Shown in pieces: positions 21,366 to 25,936 of a DNA stretch of 25,936 nucleotides. Source of the DNA: a virus; IMG/VR virus record IMGVR_UViG_3300042317_000655, positions 1 to 25,936 of that record, one strand, 5' to 3'. Each line of letters begins with the position of its first letter. Within the stretch, counting starts at the first letter, position 1. The notes beneath the pieces were generated by a model that had not been told where the DNA came from, searched no databases, and saw nothing but the letters and a program-made list of their open reading frames with translations. The translations under genes were made by a program, and so were the position numbers.

Positions 21366-21369
21366 GACA

Positions 21370-21403
21370 CAAAAGCGCCGAACCCGTTGCTGAGTTCGGC
21401 GCT
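21370..21403 (-). terminator. Intrinsic terminator after the major capsid gene
   Basis: On the minus strand AGCGCCGAAC and GTTCGGCGCT form a perfect 10-bp stem around a 10-base loop. The T-rich run TTTTGTGT begins with the last base of the stem. It starts 27 bases past the capsid stop. T7 has a comparable terminator after its capsid gene 10. Confidence 0.8.
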
Positions 21404-21429
21404 CCTGTATGAACTATCCAGCCTAAGGG

Positions 21430-22317
21430 CTAGTCGTCACGCTTGATGATGCGCGCACCGTTGGTGATGCCAGCGGAGTATCCGTAGTTGCACTCCAAGG
21501 CCATGTATCGCGTGCCGGTGGCCGGGTCGTAGAAGTCGCGGAGGCCGACCGTCGCGCCCGTGGTCGGGTCGCTGTAGGCTTGCGCGTTGTCGTATTCCTC
21601 GGGACGCTGCGGTGCGAGGTAGCGCATCGCGATTGCGATGGCGCTGCCGTGGCCGATGAAGGCGTTCACCGAGGCGGCGGAAACGAAGCTCGAATTGAGT
21701 TCGTAGAAGTCGAACCCGAGCGCACGCATGATTTTGCCCTCGGTGAGGACGTTCTGATCAGCGAACATCTGAGCCTGCACGAAGTTCGTGACGCCGAGCA
21801 GCGCATCCATGCCCACCGCGTCAAGCAGCGCAAAGCGCGGCGACTTCGGAGCGTTGGCTTGGTTGAGCGCGAGACGAGCGGCGCGGAGATGCGGCACGTT
21901 CAGATTCGCCGCGAGCGAGGTCGTGACGGAAGTAAAGTTTGCCGTGGTGACGAGCGTGAGCACGTCCTCCATAACCGCTTGCGCCAGCGCCGCGCCCTGC
22001 TGGAAGCCAAACGACTCCAGCGAAGAATCGCTGTTGTTGATGGCGTCCAAGTCGGTCTGGCCGATGGGCACGATCTTGTGGCGGTTGATAGTCACGGTCA
22101 CGACGCTCTTGGCGAAAGTCGTGATGGCGTAGGTGCCGCCGAACGTGGTAGCAACGAGGCCACCGATGAGCGGGACGAGAACGACGTTGCCCTGAGTGCG
22201 CCCGACTACATCGGGCGAGTAGGAACGCGAGAAGACATTGAGCGGCAGAAGCTCTTTGACGAAGCCCTCCAGCGCGGCATTCGCGAGGCGGGCGATATTC
22301 AGATTGGTGTAAGGCAT
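21430..22317 (-). CDS. Major capsid protein, 295 aa
   Basis: The protein starts MPYTNLNIARLANAALEGFV and contains PLNVFSRSYSPDVVGRTQGN and VTVTINRHKIVPIGQTDLDA, the strand-turn pattern of an HK97-fold coat protein with N-arm, E-loop and P-domain. The position after protease/scaffold and the strong terminator directly downstream agree with a highly expressed coat gene. There is no separate N-terminal delta domain; scaffold function is probably supplied by the upstream gene. The start follows an A/C-rich leader (CACCCATAAACCAAC) with no SD. Confidence 0.8.
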   Translation of the reverse strand: MPYTNLNIARLANAALEGFVKELLPLNVFSRSYSPDVVGRTQGNVVLVPLIGGLVATTFGGTYAITTFAKSVVTVTINRHKIVPIGQTDLDAINNSDSSLESFGFQQGAALAQAVMEDVLTLVTTANFTSVTTSLAANLNVPHLRAARLALNQANAPKSPRFALLDAVGMDALLGVTNFVQAQMFADQNVLTEGKIMRALGFDFYELNSSFVSAASVNAFIGHGSAIAIAMRYLAPQRPEEYDNAQAYSDPTTGATVGLRDFYDPATGTRYMALECNYGYSAGITNGARIIKRDD

Positions 22318-22336
22318 GTTGGTTTATGGGTGATTG

Positions 22337-22762
22337 TTACTTGGAGAACGTGGCGTCGATTGCGACCTTGTTTGCGCGGTAGAACCGGACGCGCTCGATG
22401 GGGTTTGCGATTGCGTTGAACTGCGTGAGGATTGCGTTCGGTTCCGGCGCGGCGGGACTGCCGATGACGACTGGCGTGGTGCCAGTCTGCGCGAGCATCG
22501 TCGCGGCCTTGGCGGAGACCTTGGTGTTGAAGTCGGAAAGAGCGGCGGCATGTTCTGCCGCCGTCTTTTCAATCGAGGCTTTGAGTTCAGAGATCACCGT
22601 GTCGGCGTCTTTTAGTTTGTTTGAAGCCTCGGAAAGTTTTGCGCTCAGGTCCGTCTTCTCGACGGTCAGTGCTTCAAAGTTGGCCTTGAGCGTCACGCCC
22701 TGCTCGCACGCGATCTTGTGTTCAGCGACGAGGGCGAGGTATTCGGGTGTTTCGATAAGCAT
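22337..22762 (-). CDS. Nested scaffold protein (internal start), 141 aa
   Basis: An in-frame ATG inside the protease gene starts MLIETPEYLALVAEHKIACE. It is preceded by a strongly A/C-rich stretch (CCAACAATCAACACACCAAG) of the type seen before other starts in this phage, and by a TTTGACAC copy 25 bases upstream. The product would be the scaffold alone, as lambda Nu3 is made inside C. If true, the phage makes two products from one frame. Confidence 0.5.
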   Translation of the reverse strand: MLIETPEYLALVAEHKIACEQGVTLKANFEALTVEKTDLSAKLSEASNKLKDADTVISELKASIEKTAAEHAAALSDFNTKVSAKAATMLAQTGTTPVVIGSPAAPEPNAILTQFNAIANPIERVRFYRANKVAIDATFSK

Positions 22763-23269
22763 TGGCTTGGTGTGTTGATTGTTGGTGGTGTCAAATTTAG
22801 AGAAGAGGCCGCTAGGGTTTGCGGCGGGTGAGTCCACGATGTCGCATGAATAGATTTCGAGGCAGCGCATGAACTGCGTCTCGCCTTCCTCGCCTTCCAG
22901 CGCGCCGGAAAAGCTAATGCTCAGGCCGAATGATTCCGGCATCGTCTCCGCCATTTCCAAGACAACCGCCGTTTGCGGATGCGACCTCAAAAGCTGCAAG
23001 TCCGCGCGGAGTTGCTGGCCTTCAATTCGGAAACTTGAAAGCTTGCCCACGATGGCATCCGCGCCGCTGCGGTGATTCATCTTCACCTTGAGTCCGCCGC
23101 CGTAGGTCTCCGCGCAGGTCTTGACGGTGCTCAAGCTCTCTGCGTCTATCATCACACCGTGACCTAGCGCCGGCCCTTCTGTGATGACGCTCACGCCGCT
23201 GATGGTGCGCGCGTCCGTGTTAATCGCGCCGGATGCGAAGGTTGTGCGGAATGCGTAGGTGCGGCCCAT
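22337..23269 (-). CDS. Prohead protease with C-terminal scaffold domain, 310 aa
   Basis: The protease part (about 1-157) fits the HK97/herpesvirus-type Ser-His fold: H66 in LKVKMNHRS and Ser in PESFGLSISF (S113; S117 or S119 are alternatives). A scaffold-like segment follows (about 170-310), a Lys/Glu/Ala coiled coil (DLSAKLSEASNKLKDADTVI) with a Pro-rich linker near residue 264. The start is the ATG at 23269, after the portal stop. Reading does not stop between the parts, as in lambda C/Nu3. A TTTGACAC copy lies 14 bases before the ATG. Confidence 0.75.
   Translation of the reverse strand: MGRTYAFRTTFASGAINTDARTISGVSVITEGPALGHGVMIDAESLSTVKTCAETYGGGLKVKMNHRSGADAIVGKLSSFRIEGQQLRADLQLLRSHPQTAVVLEMAETMPESFGLSISFSGALEGEEGETQFMRCLEIYSCDIVDSPAANPSGLFSKFDTTNNQHTKPMLIETPEYLALVAEHKIACEQGVTLKANFEALTVEKTDLSAKLSEASNKLKDADTVISELKASIEKTAAEHAAALSDFNTKVSAKAATMLAQTGTTPVVIGSPAAPEPNAILTQFNAIANPIERVRFYRANKVAIDATFSK
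22788..22795 (-). repeat. TTTGACAC motif, copy 6
   Basis: This copy lies inside the protease reading frame (read as F-D-T), 25 bases before the internal scaffold ATG. Context TAAATTTGACACCAC matches copy 3 for 15 bases. Here the TAA is out of frame. Confidence 0.75.
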
Positions 23270-23283
23270 TTTCTTTTCGTGCG

Positions 23284-23291
23284 GTGTCAAA
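23284..23291 (-). repeat. TTTGACAC motif, copy 7
   Basis: The TGA within the motif is the portal stop codon. The protease ATG is 14 bases further on. Confidence 0.75.
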
Positions 23292-24819
23292 CTTGGGGCG
23301 GCGTAACCACTGGCGCGGGTTCCGGCGCGGGGTCGTTCGGGTCTGCCACGGCTTGCCCGTTCATTCCACCGCCGACGCTCGCCGTTGCGGTCTGCTGTTG
23401 CATGAGCGAAAGCACCAGGCCGAACGGCACTTCCTTTTCGTTCGCCACTTCCAGCGCGTCGGTGAGCAAGTCCGCGACTTCGCCCTTCCGCTCGCGGCGG
23501 TGATGGTCGTATGCGATGCCTTGCTCGCCGAGGATGCCGCGCAAGTTTTTGTGCCCGAGCTTGTAGTCCTCGCGCCGTGATTGCCCGTCGCGCCCATTGT
23601 CGATGCTGAACTTCGGCGGGAGCGTGAACTTCCACCTCCACCAATCGGTCGAGCGCGAGATGCGCCCGATGTTCATGGCCTTGGAAAGTGCGTAGCGGAT
23701 TTCGCGCAGCGCCACGGATTGCAGTAGCTCTTGCCGGTCGAGGATGGTTGCCCGCGCAAGCTCGATTTGCGAACGCTCCGCAGGCCCGGTGAGTCCCGCG
23801 CCAGGCCAGCAAAGCGCATACGGCCAGCACGCGCCGACGAGGGCTTTCTTGAAGATGCGTTCTTGAAATGCCTCCCACGCGGGGCCGGGCTTGTTGCTCA
23901 GGAACTCTTCGAGCTTCGCGCCGCTCCCGGCTTTGAAATAGCGAATCATGCCGCCTTCCATGCGCTTGCTTGTGAACGTCTCTTCGTTCGTTCCGGTCTC
24001 GCCAAGCACAGTGCCGGGGTCGTTCGGGTCTGCCGCGCCGAGTTCGTTGTGCTCGATGAGGCCGATGGACGACGCGAGTTGATGCGTGATTTGTTCCCAT
24101 TGCTGACTCTGCCATGCGTCGCGGAGTTCGTTGATGGCGTGGCTGAACGTCGGCAGTCCGCGAATCTGGTCTGCGCGCGTGGCGTTGAAACAAAAGATGC
24201 AATCGTTCGCGATCACGTCGCGGTCGTCCTTTTCCGTCTCGCCGAGGATGCGGACGCCGACGACGCGGTTGAGGTCGTTGAGAATGACGCCCTGCTGGAT
24301 ACGAAATCCACGCAGCGGGCCTTTCTCCACGGTCGTCTTGTTCGTGTCGCGCACGCCGAGCTTGTGCGCCGGTAAATGCTGAATCGCCGGAAAGCCGCCC
24401 TCGGTCTCGGTGAGGATGACGAGGAAATCACCGTCAACGTCGAGCGCCACGGAGTCGTTAAAAAGCGAGGTCTTAAAGTCCCACTGGTCGCCGCGCACGT
24501 CGCACACGCCGAACCATTCCTCGGTGAGCCATTGCTCGGCTTCCTTGCCCCACTCGGCATCTTCGCCGGTGTAATTCGGGTTCCACGCGCGCCCCACGGC
24601 GTGCTGTGCCATCTGGTCAATCGCGCCCTTCACCAAGCCGTCGTTGGCGTAGAGCCTGCGCGAGTAGCTGACAACGGTGCGCCAGTCTTGGAACGGGATG
24701 TCCTTTTCCGTGTCGCGGATGCCATCGCGCCAATATGGTCGGTCGCCGGTATTCTTCTGCGCAGCGTGCAGAAGTTTCGACGAAACCGGGAAGCCTTGAG
24801 GGTCAACGAGCGATGCCAT
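23287..24819 (-). CDS. Portal protein, lambda gpB type, 510 aa
   Basis: The protein begins MASLVDPQGFPVSSKLLHAA. It has the conserved portal run RRLYANDGLVKGAIDQMAQH, then VGRAWNPNY (about 50-82), and further on RGLPTFSHAINELRDAWQSQ in the wing/stem region, as in lambda-type (Phage_portal_2) proteins. The C-terminal 40 residues are Gly/Pro-rich and probably disordered. Length is near lambda B (533 aa). The dodecameric ring is the DNA gate of the head. It starts three bases after the upstream gpW-like gene and ends in the TGA of a TTTGACAC copy. Confidence 0.85.
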   Translation of the reverse strand: MASLVDPQGFPVSSKLLHAAQKNTGDRPYWRDGIRDTEKDIPFQDWRTVVSYSRRLYANDGLVKGAIDQMAQHAVGRAWNPNYTGEDAEWGKEAEQWLTEEWFGVCDVRGDQWDFKTSLFNDSVALDVDGDFLVILTETEGGFPAIQHLPAHKLGVRDTNKTTVEKGPLRGFRIQQGVILNDLNRVVGVRILGETEKDDRDVIANDCIFCFNATRADQIRGLPTFSHAINELRDAWQSQQWEQITHQLASSIGLIEHNELGAADPNDPGTVLGETGTNEETFTSKRMEGGMIRYFKAGSGAKLEEFLSNKPGPAWEAFQERIFKKALVGACWPYALCWPGAGLTGPAERSQIELARATILDRQELLQSVALREIRYALSKAMNIGRISRSTDWWRWKFTLPPKFSIDNGRDGQSRREDYKLGHKNLRGILGEQGIAYDHHRRERKGEVADLLTDALEVANEKEVPFGLVLSLMQQQTATASVGGGMNGQAVADPNDPAPEPAPVVTPPQV

Positions 24820-24822
24820 AGC

Positions 24823-25125
24823 TTAGAACGATGCCCGCACGGTGGACTGTTTGCGAGTCGTAAAAAGCAAGGCGCGCTGCGTGGCGTCGAGCGAATCCCA
24901 CTGGCGGAGAGCGCGGTCGCAAGCAATCATCAGCGCATCGCTCGACATGCTCGCCGGGAGTGAGAACGAAAAGGATTTGCCGCCGACTGAGGTGTTGACG
25001 AGCTTGCCGCCGCCCTGCCCGCTCACGATGCTGAACTCCCCGAGGAAGACGGTCTCGATCACGTCTCGCCCGCGCAGTTTGATGACTCGCAAAAGGGCGA
25101 GGATAAATTCGGCGTCAATGCTCAC
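24823..25125 (-). CDS. gpW-like head-tail joining protein, 100 aa
   Basis: GTG-started, reading SIDAEFILALLRVIKLRGRD. Two helices flank a beta hairpin around residues 26-56 (FLGEFSIVSGQGGGK and SVGGKSFSFSLPA). Lambda W sits immediately upstream of portal gene B, as here, but W is only 68 residues, so this is a longer relative or functional analogue. A TTTGACAC copy lies 12 bases before the GTG, with AAGG between. Identification is mainly positional. Confidence 0.55.
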   Translation of the reverse strand: MSIDAEFILALLRVIKLRGRDVIETVFLGEFSIVSGQGGGKLVNTSVGGKSFSFSLPASMSSDALMIACDRALRQWDSLDATQRALLFTTRKQSTVRASF

Positions 25126-25137
25126 GCCTTTTCGGCG

Positions 25138-25145
25138 GTGTCAAA
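25138..25145 (-). repeat. TTTGACAC motif, copy 8
   Basis: It directly follows the TAG stop of the decoration gene and lies 12 bases before GTG 25125. Confidence 0.75.
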
Positions 25146-25568
25146 CTACGCCTTCACCGCGCCTGCCGGAATCATCTTGAAGTTGATCGTGCTGTTGACG
25201 ACCGTGCAAACGCCGATGCAGGTGATGTAGTCGCCCGCCTCCAAGTCCGCAAACGTCGAGGTGATGCCGCCTGCGGTGTCGCTGCCCCAAAGGGTGTCGC
25301 CCACTGCCATCGTGCAGCCGAGCACCAGCGCCGGGTCTTGCGTCACGTAGCGAACCTGCTGCCCGCTGGCTGCGCCGCCGAGGGCGATGCCCGCCATCGT
25401 CGAGGTGAGCGCCGAGCCGTCCGCGTCGTAGAGCTTCAGGACGTTGCTGTTCGCGGTGTCGATGTAGAGCGTTTGCCCTGCCACGATTGTCGCGCCGGCT
25501 GTGCCGATGGCGATGACTGCGTTTGCGGATGGGATGACGGAAGCGGGTGTGACGGTGAGATCGGCCAT
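25146..25568 (-). CDS. Capsid decoration (DUF2190-type) protein, 140 aa
   Basis: The protein begins MADLTVTPASVIPSANAVIA and has the shared blocks AGATIVAGQTLYIDTA, GVCTVVNSTINFK and GDTLWGSDTAGGIT. It is beta-rich and Gly/Ala/Thr-rich, as in head-cement proteins that trimerise on the capsid. It is the paralogue of 16423-16839 in the tail region. This copy lies upstream of the portal, unlike lambda D, which follows the protease. A TTTGACAC copy lies 12 bases before the ATG, and GGTGAGG is a good SD. Confidence 0.7.
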   Translation of the reverse strand: MADLTVTPASVIPSANAVIAIGTAGATIVAGQTLYIDTANSNVLKLYDADGSALTSTMAGIALGGAASGQQVRYVTQDPALVLGCTMAVGDTLWGSDTAGGITSTFADLEAGDYITCIGVCTVVNSTINFKMIPAGAVKA

Positions 25569-25580
25569 GCCCTCACCGCC

Positions 25581-25588
25581 GTGTCAAA
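25581..25588 (-). repeat. TTTGACAC motif, copy 9
   Basis: It lies six bases after the stop of the right-edge gene and 12 bases before ATG 25568. An SD (GGTGAGG) lies between motif and start. Confidence 0.75.
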
Positions 25589-25594
25589 ACTTGC

Positions 25595-25936
25595 TTACTT
25601 GAAGAGTGACATCTGCGCGTCGTGTTTTAGTTCTAGGCTTGAAAGGTCAATGATCGAAGCCTCGCCGCCGCATCGCACTTCCCTGATGTTCCCGAATGCG
25701 TCGAACAAGATGCACCTCGCGCACATCCTTTCTGCGTTTGTTCTTGGAATTAAAAAGCCCTTGCTCGTCGGCGTTGTGACCTCGCGAAAGTTAATCGCCT
25801 CACGCTTTGCCCATGCGTTGCGAAGCGTGCTTTTCGCGAACACGTAGAACACTCCGCGATCACCTATTCCGTAAAGCCATGTGTTATCGCTTCTGAAAAT
25901 TCCGCTTTCTGCGTAGTCGCCCGGGCGCGGCTGCGC
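25595..25936 (-). CDS. Hypothetical protein, 5' end outside window
   Basis: The frame is open from the right edge, entering as GDYAESGIFRSDNTWLYGIG. The visible part is 113 residues and ends KHDAQMSLFK. An internal GTG at 25852 would be a poor start, since the conserved-looking segment lies upstream of it, so I treat the gene as truncated. It contains CARC and a CGG with aromatic strands, giving an alpha/beta impression. Its place before the decoration and portal genes is where terminase or head accessory genes occur, but no terminase motif is visible. Confidence 0.6.
   Translation of the reverse strand, partial: AQPRPGDYAESGIFRSDNTWLYGIGDRGVFYVFAKSTLRNAWAKREAINFREVTTPTSKGFLIPRTNAERMCARCILFDAFGNIREVRCGGEASIIDLSSLELKHDAQMSLFK

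Noticed and set aside
21580-22419. 279-residue plus-strand ORF opposite the coat gene
   Set aside because: Arg/His/Glu-rich shadow of the coat gene, which has a recognisable fold pattern and fits the gene order.
22337-24202. 621-residue minus-strand frame extending the protease upstream
   Set aside because: The first 311 codons lie antiparallel in frame to the portal gene and give Arg/Pro/His-rich sequence. The real protease start is ATG 23269, after the portal stop.
1-25936. CRISPR array, tRNA genes, attachment site or integrase
   Set aside because: No regularly spaced direct repeats, no cloverleaf with a CCA-type end and no integrase motifs were seen. Lysogeny is therefore not shown by this window.

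Overview
The window is a continuous piece of a tailed double-stranded DNA phage (or prophage) of siphovirus type. It carries head, tail, lysis, regulatory and DNA-metabolism modules and no tRNA, rRNA or bacterial housekeeping gene. The host is probably an uncultured Gram-negative bacterium: the lysis block has a lipoprotein and an M15 peptidase, the sequence is GC-rich, and many start codons lack a Shine-Dalgarno (SD) sequence and follow an A/C-rich leader instead. A host such as Verrucomicrobiota would fit, but the sequence does not settle it.

Layout. (1) 25936-7358, minus strand: late genes, read right to left. The order is lambda-like: decoration protein, gpW-like protein, portal, protease plus scaffold, major capsid, then a glycosyltransferase/methyltransferase insert, then FII-, Z- and U-like connectors, a second decoration-like protein, tail tube, chaperone-position gene, tape measure, tail-tip proteins and a 1028-residue beta-helical fibre. 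The lysis block follows (membrane proteins, holin, lipoprotein, endolysin, 27-residue membrane peptide). Terminase would lie beyond the right edge. (2) 6103-7213, plus strand: two small Cys-containing proteins and an AT-richer HNH nuclease. (3) 5929-4388, minus strand: small accessory genes, several with zinc- or metal-binding residues, converging on a plus-strand pair ending in a RusA resolvase (3731-4386). (4) 3689-1, minus strand: a helix-turn-helix regulator followed by many very small overlapping genes, an OB-fold-like protein with an SSB-type acidic tail, and the first residues of an SNF2-type helicase cut by the left edge.

The most unusual signal is an 8-base word, TTTGACAC on the transcribed strand. 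I find it nine times, always in the same orientation and always between genes. Eight copies precede structural genes, five of them exactly 12 bases before the start codon; the ninth precedes the leftward accessory operon. It could be a translation-initiation element, a dispersed repressor site like the stoperators of mycobacteriophage L5, or a module boundary. A second notable feature is a trimodular glycosyltransferase-helical-glycosyltransferase-methyltransferase protein plus another glycosyltransferase, placed behind an intrinsic terminator and a candidate promoter directly after the major capsid gene. All function calls come from reading motifs and gene order; no database search was run.
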